Shown: positions 34,901-45,519 of the stretch, piece after piece
Layout: each line of letters starts with the position of its first letter
Position numbering within the stretch: the stretch's first letter is position 1
From: Blakeslea trispora
Lineage: Eukaryota > Mucoromycota > Mucoromycetes > Mucorales > Choanephoraceae
Direction of reading: 5' to 3'
Length of the DNA stretch: 64,000 bases
Assembly (NCBI GenBank): GCA_025331445.1
Contig: JAIWNE010000151.1
Coordinates: forward strand, 1-64,000
Notes under the pieces: model-generated
Seen by the model: the letters and a program-made list of their open reading frames with translations, nothing else
Told to the model about the DNA's origin: nothing
The model's database searches: none
Made by a program: the position numbers and the translations under genes

Positions 34901-36133
34901 ATATATTCTAGAGCTGACAAAAGATGAACCGGATCTAGCTTGCCAATTATTATGATTGTTAAATTATCTGGTGTGTAAAACTGTTGATGATATTCTCGAA
35001 CTATGGTCAAAGATATATCAGGCCTAATACTCTGTAAGTTAATGATTATATGCATATTTAGCTTTACTTGATTCAATCTTGAGGTTTCTCAAATTCTTCA
35101 GTAAGCCGCCAGCTTCATGTTGATATCCACTTTCTTTAGGATATATCAAATGTTGAAGTTTGCGTTGCATGATATCGTTGAGTGAATTTTCCCTTGCCTG
35201 CATCTCACAATAAACAACCTAGCAAAATCATAAGTCTCTGATTGTTAATGGGAGCTTTTCTTTTTACATTACACCTGTAAACAAAAGAAAATGGTCGAGA
35301 CATAATGAGTTGGCATGCAATGAGAATCACAAATTGCTTGATGTGGGATACTTTACCAGCATCTTGTCCGTTTTGATCGATATGATGGATTTCTGTGTAA
35401 AACCCTTCGTCTGTCAAAGTTGGGAACAGTATGTGATCTACATAAACTGGTAGCAATTGCAAAAAGCCATCACTTCCCGCTGTTGTAATTGCTAAAGACA
35501 CACAATTTCAGAGAAGTTTTCACAAGTGTGTATTCTTCATACCGTACTGTAACAGGTATGGTCAATATCAGTCCAAGCGTTAGTTCCGGGAGCATAGGCT
35601 CTTGGAGCTAAGGAATCTAGTGCTCCCTAGCCAATAGAAAATGAACAAAGATTTTACAATATTTTCATATGCTTCATGTTGACAAGATATTTATCATCTT
35701 ACTTTGAAAGGATACTTTTCACTTCCTAAAAACACTAAACTACAAACAAGAAAACTACCTTTAGAAGTCTGTGATGATTCAATTGACTTGTACTGTTTAC
35801 TGTTCTAATGTATGTGGGCAACCGTCATCGTTTGAAACTTATCCTTGCAGTTAGTATTTAACGAAATCAAGGCATAATTTAGCAAATTTTAACTTACCTT
35901 TCGTAGCCAAAGTCAAAAAGCCACTGATAAGTGGGCCTTTTTTATATAACGTTTTAACACATTTAAGATAGATTTCTACTTTGTTGATCTATCAAGCAGT
36001 TACCTTCAACATCTGCATGAACAGCTACAAGGCCCGTCTTGGCACTCTTGTAACGTTTAACTCGGATAGTCTCGAATGGATCAACAGAAAACGGCTCGAA
36101 ACTAATGAAATCTTCAGTTACAGTTGGTGTCAT
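31916..36133 (-). CDS. M16C zinc metallopeptidase, YOL098C/C05D11.1 group
   Basis: Insulysin-superfamily peptidase of the poorly studied cytosolic group that includes budding-yeast YOL098C (Sdd3) and fission-yeast Mug138. Seventeen exons from 36133 to 31916 join in frame to 1,036 residues: 36133-36004, 35936-35898, 35837-35801, 35739-35703, 35626-35548, 35491-35352, 35218-35068, 35000-34414, 34349-34292, 34229-34115, 34063-33705, 33641-33326, 33253-33027, 32958-32864, 32793-32716, 32647-32192, 32122-31916. The inverted zinc motif HxxEH is present as HTLEH (residues about 66-70, split by an intron). YAPGTNAWTDIDHTCYT, VDHILFPTLTDEGFYTEIHHI and CEMQARE follow at family spacing. The first half has exons of 37-39 bases. 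It shares a 274-base divergent promoter with the trehalose gene. Confidence 0.85.
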
Positions 36134-36407
36134 CGTATAAGCGAAACAAAAACAGAAAGAAATACGAAAAAAGGGGGCAATGTCAAATATAAGCATGTGT
36201 CTTTGTTTGTGTACAGCGTGTATGTAGTTATTTTTGCTATGTGACCTGCTATGGTTTCACATTTGTCAAAATACAGTCGTTACTTTTAAATGCCCGTCAT
36301 AGTTTTGTAATGCAAGGCTAAACACATACACTTTGTAGCAAATCACTCTACACACACTATCTCTTTTTTTTTCTTTTTTTCATCTTTATACTATTTCTTA
36401 AGCAAAG
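36134..36407. promoter_or_regulatory. Divergent promoter between M16 peptidase and trehalose gene
   Basis: Only 274 bases separate the two start codons. One AGGGG (stress-response-element type) lies near 36171-36176 in a G run, and poly-T tracts precede the trehalose gene ATG. No TATA box could be fixed with confidence. Confidence 0.5.
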
Positions 36408-39243
36408 ATGATAGATTCGTCTTATTTGAAGCATATACTCCCAGTTGAAAAAGAACTTAAAGGAAAGGTGATCAATGTTATTAATCAAATTCCTTATAAC
36501 TGTGTCATGAATCAAACAAGCAGCAATAACGACATTTTAAACGAAATTTATGTGAACAATAACAACAATGTCAACCCAGAACACAATGATACACCTATTT
36601 CGCTTATAGAGAGAAGAAGGCGCTCGACTATCATTGCTCTTGGTCATACAAATATTTGGCAGCTGTCGACTCGGAGAGGACACTCGGCAATGTATGCCGC
36701 TCTCGATTCACTCAAAAAGGACTACCGAACACTCTATATTGGTAGCACAGGTCCTATTTATACTCATCCTGAAAAGCTTCATATAAACGCGAACGCGGTT
36801 ACAGAGGAGCAAAGAGAGTCATTGAGAGAATTGCTTAGCTCCAAATATGATATGTTGCCTCTCTTTATAGACGACAAATTGTCTTATGGGCATTATGAAG
36901 GATACAGCAAGCAAGGTAGTTCCTAGTAAAAGCAATACGGCATATACTTTTTTGTACTAACCGAAGCCTTGTTTAGTACTCTGGCCTCTTATGCATTATC
37001 TTATGTGGTCAGAAAAAGTGGATGAAAAGACATACTGGGAAGATTATGTCAAAGTAAATCAAATCTTTGCAGAGAATGTCATTGAAAACTATAAAGATGG
37101 TGATCAAAGTAAGTTTCTTTCTTGTCCTGCGAAGTCTCAAAAACCTGAATCTTTCGCTTTGTAGTTTGGATTCATGATTATCACTTAATGCTTGTTCCAC
37201 AAATGGTACGAAACGCTTTGCCAAATGCGCCTATTGGGCTTTTTCTTCACACCCCTTTTCCAAGTTCAGAGCTGTTTAGATGTCTTCCGCGTAAAGTGAT
37301 AGAAAGAGCCTTTCCATTCTGAATATTCTTTTAATGATTTTGTATCAATTGTAGATCGAAAGGAGATACTCAAAGGTATGTTGGGCGCCAACATTGTCGC
37401 TTTTCAAACGTACAGCTATGCTCGCCATTTTGCTTCTAATTGCACGAGAATCATGGGGTGTGAATACACACCATCGGGTATAATTCAAAACGGTACATTG
37501 ACTCAGATAGAGGTTTATCCAATTGGAATCGATGTCGAGAGAACGAGACATCATTGTAAAAGCCCAGGAGTAGAGCCTAAAGCTAAAGCAATCCGTAAAA
37601 GATATGGCAATAAGAAAATTATTGTTGGACGTGACAAGCTTGATCCAGTCAAGGGTGTGCTTCAAAAGTTGGAGGCATTTGAGTCGTTTCTGACAGACTT
37701 TCCCGATTTACGTGATAAAGTGGTATTGATTCAAGTAACCTCGCCTGGTGTACTACATTCGCCTGAGCTTGAGAACAAAGCATCTGAAATAGTAGGTCGT
37801 ATCAATTCTCGGTTTGGATCTCTAGAGTTTAGTCCTGTACACTTGTTCAACCAACATATTGATCGCGATGAGTATTACGCTCTATTAAAAGTAGCTGATA
37901 TTGGGCTTGTTACGCCTGTTATAGATGGTATGAATACGTTGAGTTGTGAATTCGTGGTTGCACAAGAAGAGCATCATGGCCCACTTATTCTGTCAGAATT
38001 TACTGGAACAGCGAGCAGCATGGGTGCTGCTGTCATTGTGAATCCATGGAATCGGAAAGAAATTGCACGTGCTATAGCTGAATGCCTCTCAATGAGCGAA
38101 GAGGAGAAAATACTTAAATATAAGGTGAGACATCAAGTAAAGTTTTGTTTGCTAGTGTGCTTATCTTTTGATAGCAACTCCATGCCTTTGTTACTTCACA
38201 CACAGCAAGCTTTTGGGCAAGGTCTTTAGTTAATGGGTTATCAAAAACCATTTGCTTTGATTCAGGCAGGACAAGTCAGCTTGACACATCAAGGTTGAAG
38301 TTCGAGTACCAGCATAAACACAAACGGGCATTTTTCTTTAATTATGATGTAAAGTCTAGTTCTCAACATATGTGCTGGAGAGCTAAAACTTTTTTCGATA
38401 TAGAGTGCTTTGGCTTCAACTAACAAGGTTTTCAAAGAAGCAGAACCAGATGAGCAAGTAATTGATGTCTTGACTAAACTGGCTGCTGACCCTTTGAATG
38501 TTGTTTGGATTATATCAGGAAGGTCTCAGGTAAAAAGAAGAGAAAAAGAAGAAAAAAGAAAATGATACTGATGTTTGTCTTTAGGACGATTTGGAGAAAT
38601 GGTTAGGTCAAGTGCCCCGGCTAGGATTAGCAAGCGAACATGGCTGCGTTGTTAAAGATCCTGATCAAAAAGAGTGGACTCAAGCTATTGCGGATCTTGA
38701 CATGTCTTGGAAGGAAAGTGTCCTAAGTGTGTTTGACTATTATACAGAAAGAACACCCGGTAGTTCTATTGAAGAGAGAAAATGCACACTTGTTTGGCAT
38801 TACCAGAAGGCTGATTCAAAGTTTGGGTACGTGTGTCACTGGACCACTTTACTTGTCAACTGACCTTTCATTTTTATTTTTTTTGTAGCGCATTTCAGGC
38901 TAGAGAACTTCAAAACCATCTTGAACAGAATGTTGTTGGTAAATTACCAGTCGAATGCTTTGTCGGGAAGAAGATGGTGGAAGTGTGTCCAATTGCAATC
39001 AATGAGGGTAGCATAATCAAAAGAGCGACTATTCGACATCCTGGCATAGGTTTTATTGTCTGTGTTGGTGATGGTCGGGTGGCCAAAGATATGTTCCATA
39101 TGATTCAAAAAGACAGTGCATCCCTGCTGGAGGTAACCCAGTTTAAGGTTATAGTTGGACCAGAGGAAAGAAGCACATTGGCTGATTGGAAAGTTAATTC
39201 AAGCCAAGAGCTTGTTTGTGCTTTACAAGCGCTAGTTGAGTAA
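36408..39243 (+). CDS. Trehalose-6-phosphate synthase/phosphatase family protein, probably regulatory
   Basis: Two-domain protein of trehalose synthesis. Exons 36408-36915, 36977-37108, 37165-37290, 37355-38124, 38175-38348, 38404-38529, 38585-38826 and 38889-39243 give 810 residues. The glycosyltransferase-20 domain has IHDYHLMLVPQMV, FLHTPFPSSELF, NIVAFQTYSYARHF, DKLDPVKGV, DGMNTLSCEFV and SEFTGTASSMGAAVIVNPWN. The donor loop W-x-G-W-P-G is replaced by YIGSTG. In the HAD phosphatase domain the catalytic LDYDGTL motif reads FNYDSAL: the nucleophile Asp is Asn and GT is SA. IISGR, SEHG and VCVGDGRVAKDMF remain, the last with the usual GDD changed to GDG. Both active sites look altered, so a Tsl1/Tps3-like regulatory subunit is favoured over an active Tps2. 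Confidence 0.85.
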
Positions 39244-39328
39244 CAATAATAAATAATGTCAAGAATAAAATATTCTAATTAAGACAAGAAAAGAGGGTAT
39301 TGTTTATTGGAATTGTTTACATGGTACA

Positions 39329-42300
39329 TTAGGAAAGCTTCCATTGTGTTTGCTCAATTTTCTCTTTGCAAGAATAATGTACTACAACACCATTTGGGAA
39401 TACAGCAAACACACTAATAGAGGCATAATGAGTATTCAAGCTCATTTAACTTTTTTTTTCTGTACTCACCTATTGCCTATTCTCTTGTTGCATTGTGGAC
39501 ACATTCTATCTTCAGTAATCTTCACAGCTCTGGACCTATAGAACATTAACTGGTCTTCTACTTGAATTTCTTCGGCTTTAAGAAGATTCTTCACGACCAT
39601 GTTCATGTTTCGGTTTTTGTTTGATTCTCGGATGTATTTCTCAAAGAATGGGAATAGACCGTATAATTTGGTTGAAGTTGGAAGTATAGCCAGAACTTGA
39701 CTTGCATCGATGTGTGATCCATGGTGAGCCAATAGATCGAGAGCTGGTTCAGTCAATGGTTTCTGATTGTTACTAGGCTGCAGATAAACTTTGAGCAGCG
39801 TCAGATACATCTTTTCGCCTTTAAAAGAATCCTCTTGATAGACCTTAGTACAGTATCTACAGACAAGATTGGTAAGCAGTCCATTTGAAAACAGTGCTAT
39901 GTCAATATTTATGTGTGCCGCTTACTCTTCAGCTAAAGCATAATTCTTTAGCTTATAAACATAAATATCCAAAGCTTGGTCATGCTGTCCTATACGACTT
40001 AAAAGAATAGCTCTCTCTTCAAACAAGTCTAAGAGAAAAAAAAACGAAGCCTCAGAAATATTAAAAAACCAGCCTCAAACTGTGAAGAAAGCTTACCATC
40101 CATAGGTAATCTGGATAAGATACGCTCAGCCTTGTAGTAAGACGAATCGGTTAAGAAGGCTATCAATTTAGCACGAATGCTACTCTTCTTTTCGGCATCG
40201 TTTGCTAGAAATTAGAGACTGAATTAAGTAAATTCGTTTTTATGATTCTGCCTTGATGATTACCTATTGCTTTGTTTTTGGTAATGGTGTCCAAGTAAGC
40301 AATTACAAGTCGATTATGAAACTCTGGGGATTCATCATGTAATTCATCAATAACATACTCCAAGTAGCGAATAGCAAGGTCATCAGAAATAGACTCTAGA
40401 TGCTGCAGTACTTGTTCTCGAGGTAGAATTTCAACTTCTGCCAGATCACCAATAAAAATCTACAAACACAAAATTAAGCATTATAACAAAGCAAAATAAA
40501 ATCTCAACTTACATCCATGCCTTGCTCAGGATCTTTCTCTAGTACCCACTTTGAATATTGTAGTACAAGATCAAAATGATCGAGACCAAGCTTTTGTAGA
40601 TAACGGATAGTAGGTGAAACTCCTCTCAAAGGACCATCAGATTCTCTTCCAAGTCTATGGTTTTGGGTCAGACAAGTATATGTAGCTAACAATCAATGAC
40701 TCACTTTTCTAAAAGATCAAGTGCTCTGGAGTGAAGACCCTTACAGTTAAAAAGATCCACTAATTCCTTGTATTTCTTTATCGCGCAAAGAGTCAATATG
40801 CAGATTTGCTTGGATCAATTCCTCTTACCTTTTTATCCTTCAAGATATTTTCACACTCCTTAACATCACAATGATTCTGAACACGCAGTAAAGGGCCAAC
40901 AAGTGCATCATTTGTCATCATATATGACTTTAGTAGTGAAGTATCAACTAGCGTTGCTTGAAATAGTAGCTCCTCTTCGTTTTGACTGCTTTCAGATGTA
41001 GATTTTTCTGATAAAGAGGAGATTTTGTTGGAAGAGGCTAAAGAAGCAGGATGGCTACTGTTGTTCATTTTACGAGCCAATTTTTGACGTTTGTCGGTCA
41101 AATAACGAATCAAGTAGGTAATGGCATCGTGTAGGTTTGATCCTGTCAAAGGAACCGTTTCCTTTTTTGGGTGACTATGATGGCTAGCAATAGTAGTCGC
41201 TCTGCTTTTAATAGAGGCTCTACTTGAAGGTCTGTGAGACTCTTCTTCTATTCCCTGCTCGAGACGCTTTTTAGTAGATGAAAAAATCATACTAGTGCTG
41301 TCTTGGCCTTCCTCTTGTTGGTCTGCCTCATCACTATTTGTATTGTCTTGATGGTCACCCTTCTTTGCCAAGTAGCCAGAGATAATTTCAGGATAAAGAC
41401 TGACAACTTCTTCTGCTGGTGTATCTAGCTCCTGAAAGAGATTCAAAGCAGTATCATATTCGCCACATCTAAACAAATCGTGTGCATATGCTGTCCGGAT
41501 TGCATTTAACTTCTTCTCCTTATTTTCCACCAAGACAGCATCTATCTGATCAAGCAAGCTGACTGCCTCTTTGTATTCTTGCTTTTCAACTAACTGATCA
41601 ATCTAGTTTATTAAGAGAGAGAGCAGTCGAGTGAGTGCTGTAGCATTCGAAAAAACAACAGAAAATACATACTTGAGAAGAAAAACTGAATGGAGTAAGG
41701 CGATAGATTTGTGATCCACTGGCGACATATACTAGTTTTCCTTGGTTTAAAAGCTTGGTGTTGGTAAGTTCAATTTGCTGTACAAGTGTTAATGTTTGAA
41801 TGTTTCGCACTTCAACATGCTTTGGGAGAATGGCAATCACATAAGGGTAAGAATAGCCTGAGTTCGAGTATGATATAGTGTATCAGTACAAAGACCTTTC
41901 CTTATTTTTTGGTGTATCCATTTTCCTGTATTACCTATTTGCTCTGGTGCTCCTGACCATTCAATGCCAACTTTACGAGTAGGCGTACCATCTAAGCCCA
42001 GAAAAATACTAACATCTACAAAAGAAAAAGGAATAGGGAATCAATAAGAAGCAACATGTAGAAAAAAAATACCAAGAAACTACATACGATCTCGGGCAAG
42101 CAGCATTTCGTTGTTTGGGATTTTGGTAATCATTGGTTTTCCTCCTCGTGCACCAATCGACATGTTGTATAAACTGTTGAGTGTACTCATAGGCCCTGAA
42201 TCGGCTATACCGGTAGGAGCAAACAATTCTGTTAGTTGGCCTTGCTCTACATCCATCAAAGCATATTCTGTTGAGAAGCCTAGACAGATCTTTGTGGTAC

Positions 42301-43009
42301 CAACCCAAGACATAGCTTTGATACGGTCAGGTATATTTAGCTCCTTTGTCTCGTAAAATTCGGTGTCTTTCCAAACATAAACAAGTAACTTCTTGCGAAC
42401 AGCTACTGCTAAGCGAGTAGTCAATACTGGAATCTGTTCCTCGGGACTCATTTCGACCATTGTTTGAATAGCAAACAGGTTGGCTCCTTTTGTCTTTCCC
42501 AATGCCATTCTCAGTTCAAAGGTACGTAAGTCATGAAGGCTAACCAAACCATCTAATGCAAAAGTTAGTTTTACGTTTCAAAAAGACTCTTTTGTTGATC
42601 TATACCTGACAAAGACACTAATACATCAATCTCTTTAATAATGTCGAGTTGCTCAATAGGCCGCTTCGAAAATGTCTTGATTGTTTGTGATAAAGTCACT
42701 TCAGGTACTTCATTGTCGTCTGCAACTAATATGAGTAATTTTAAAGAAATTCAATACAACAGCGTTGTATTCGGTAGTAAGTAGCCATGTTTCGAGAGCT
42801 CTGTTTACCTAAAGGTTCCTTGATATCATATACAAGTAGTTGGCCAACACCAGTGCCAATCAGAAGTCTATCGCCTACATCGCAAATAATCCTTAAACTA
42901 TGCACTTCCTAACGTAAGTATTGCTTGTGCGTAATCTACCATGAGCAAATATGGACTCTATGCGACTGAGTTTGTCTACCACAGTGGTGACTTGGAAGGC
43001 GTCGTGCAT
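39329..43009 (-). CDS. VPS39: Vps39/Vam6, HOPS tethering subunit
   Basis: Vacuolar/lysosomal tethering factor of the HOPS complex that links Rab7/Ypt7 vesicles. Fourteen exons from 43009 to 39329 (43009-42940, 42874-42809, 42725-42606, 42552-42088, 42015-41935, 41857-41673, 41602-40829, 40775-40705, 40654-40513, 40459-40264, 40204-40097, 40028-39926, 39856-39470, 39413-39329) give 950 residues. The start MHDAF is the family's usual N-terminus and begins a CNH beta-propeller (to about residue 330). A helical clathrin-repeat region follows, with a low-complexity Ser/Glu insert around residues 420-500. The end carries MCPQCNKRIGN...VFAVFPNGVVVHYSC, the conserved Vps39 C-terminal zinc-knuckle-like motif. 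Its stop lies 85 bases from that of the trehalose gene, so the two are convergent. Confidence 0.93.
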
Positions 43010-43254
43010 CTTTAGTCCAAGTTGTATGAAACGAAAATGTGAATAAGGACAGAAATTGTGTGCATTGTCATCGCCGTTTAAAAGATCTGAAGCGTGACTA
43101 CAGTTACTGGAAACAGAAATTCGATCCGGCCTTAAATAAAGCATATCTGGCATGATGATGACCACAATCAATATTTCATTCTTTTACAAAAAACAATTCA
43201 ATTCAAATATGTCTACTATTGAAAACAAAAGCAGCCGTGACAAACACAACAAGA

Positions 43255-43665
43255 GTGAAGAGAAAGCTTATTGAGGAGTGTATTGGTTGAATCGCGCTAG
43301 CATTCCTTGAGAGAGATTTCACGCATAATGGTGATCTCTTACGCGACTGTAAACAACATCATGAAACGTATCCAGGAAAAAGGCACACTTCTGTCCAGCG
43401 TTTCATCCTGGCTCGACCCCAAGAGTTAATGAAAGAACAATGAAACACGCTCGATCGAATTGCAACAAACAGTCCTTTCTTTAGCATTGATGGCATCAAA
43501 CACGAGCTGGAGAAATTAAAAGTTACATTCTGTAGAAAGACTGTCGTCAGCTATTATCGTCAGTTAGGCTTCAAATCTTACTGCAGGAAGAAGAAGAAGA
43601 GGGCTGCCATGTTTACAACAGCCCATAATAAACATCTGTTTTTTTTTACTTTGCTTGTTAATTGA
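43255..43665 (+). pseudogene. Tc1/mariner-type transposase remnant
   Basis: Broken frames on + match the N-terminal DNA-binding part of Tc1-like transposases. The best piece (about 43478-43650) reads NSPFFSIDGIKHELEKL then CRKTVVSYYRQLGFKSYCRKKKK, the paired-type helix-turn-helix that precedes the catalytic domain. Upstream frames (YATVNNIMKRIQEKG) are in another phase. No DDE part follows. Terminal repeats were not found. Confidence 0.55.
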
Positions 43666-43894
43666 AGAGTGATGAGGATTTGGTAATGTCTAGGGATTAA
43701 TCTTTGCTTCTTACGTTCTCTTTCTTTTGATGGGAAAAATGAGATAAGAAACTTATGTTTGTTCTTTTGGCTTGAGGCAATAATCCAATGGGGTTTTTCC
43801 TAGTTGAGTCACTTATAAAACGAGTTTATTCAGCGTCAAATGTAGATGTAATTTATGTTGTATTGAGTGCATGTAGCTTATAACCGACAGATAT

Positions 43895-44926
43895 GGCTAA
43901 CATCACGTCTACTCCATTCAAACGCCTCACTTCCATTTTTGTACTGTCATGTTTATCCTTGATAGTAAATTTTCCATCCACTCCGAGTATTTGTTTGGCA
44001 TATAATGATAAGCTTCATTTGATGATTATGCCTGTTGAAGATGTACTACTGCTTAGCCTCTTAGGAAATTGTTTCCATTTGCTCGTCAAGTTGTATGTTC
44101 TTTTAGCTTTCCTTCAATCTTGAGAGGATGATGGCAGACAGATGACAGTTTTGTTTGATTACAAATTCATGTGTATTGTAATCCATTGACATATTTGTAC
44201 ATTATTTTGCTTCTTTCCATGCTAATGAAGCGGTATTTTAGATTTTAAAGATCTCTTAAATTAACATCCCAAATGTCTTCAATTTTCATAATACGAGAAA
44301 CGCTTTCAGCATTCAATGCAGAGCCTGAAATTGATGAAAGCATGAGAGAGTGTCTTTTGGCTCTTGAATGTATCATCTCTGTCTGATCGAACACGCTTCT
44401 TGCCTAATGCTTACAGATATGATTAGTTAAAGCAGATTTCGAGGATCTGATACTCATGATTGTATTATGTTACTTTCCAAATTGACGAGCATCAAACATC
44501 ATTGTATAGATTTCTTTGTTGCTGTAATTCTCGCTTATGACTGAAATGAACGATACCAAGTCAGTTCGATATTCACGACTCATATTGGTAGCAAACAAAA
44601 GGAAAATGACTTTTTTTTTCTTATTTATTATCGTAGTCAAAACATATGTACTTTTGGTAAATGCCCTGAGAAAAGTTAAATAACTGATAGAGCACAGCTT
44701 TAGAAGCAGATCAATAAAATTTTATCAATGGCAACTTCAGCGAGCTTACAATTTCAAAAGTCGATATAATTTACTCTGCTAAATTGCAAATACTCTGAGC
44801 AGAGAGTGGACAGAGTGGAGTGGACGGTAAATTTGAGGGTGATTACTATCAAGGATAAACATGACAACAAAAAGGGAAGTAGGTTACTTGAAGGGAGTGG
44901 ACATCAAAGTGGATGCAGTGTTAGCC
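43895..44926. mobile_element. 1-kb element with diverged terminal inverted repeats
   Basis: GGCTAACA at 43895 and TGTTAGCC ending at 44926 bound a unit whose ends are inverted copies of each other over roughly 90-110 bases at about 75-80 percent identity with some gaps. The best block, ACTATCAAGGATAAACATGACA (shown in full only at its ends here), is perfect over more than 20 bases. The centre (43990-44820) is AT-rich and non-coding. No target duplication is clear. Likely a non-autonomous DNA transposon of MULE or similar type. Confidence 0.6.
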
Positions 44927-45160
44927 GAAAGAAAAAACCAGTATTCATATGGATACCTCTGTTTTTTTCTTTTCACATCATACTATTTGCCTCTCTTTAG
45001 CTTTCTTCTTTCTCAGCAGAGTGACTGAGCCTTCTGCCTGCGCCTTAACCGGTCCACGTAGCATGTCCTGGACTAAACTTAATGAGTTTTACAGCTCTTA
45101 AGGTCTTCAGGAGGTTCCGTTCAATGGCGATAACATGTTGCAGAATTGCTTAACCTCTTA

Positions 45161-45277
45161 GAGATATGTCCAAAAATTATCAACGTTTTTTTTTTTTTTT
45201 GAGTTTCTGCCATTTGTTTTTTTTTTTGAAAACGCCTATTTCAATAGGTTTGACTGTATCAACCTCGGACATATCTC
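45161..45277. repeat. Short inverted repeat
   Basis: GAGATATGTCC (45161-45171) and GGACATATCTC (45267-45277) are perfect reverse complements 95 bases apart, with poly-T between. Could be a tiny element or a chance palindrome. Confidence 0.45.
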
Positions 45278-45519
45278 AGGTTTATCATTTATTGATATAG
45301 TATTCATCAGTGTATATACCCTTCCTTCCTCTACCACTTCCTTTCTCAGTTACTTTTCTCTTGGTCACTTCTGAGTCAAGTATACAAACTGACCAAAGAA
45401 TTTAAAAGATTGAGGACTGCGATTTCTCTTTTTTTTTTCTTTTTTTTTTTTTACTTACTGCTGATAATTATTCATTTTACTGTTTTTCTTTTTCTTCTTC
45501 TTCACATGTATTTTATCAA

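Noticed and set aside
35040..35068. Apparent frameshift in the M16 gene
   Set aside because: Using the acceptor at 35001-35002 instead of the nearer one gives an in-frame join ending in REYHQQFYTPDNL, as in the family.
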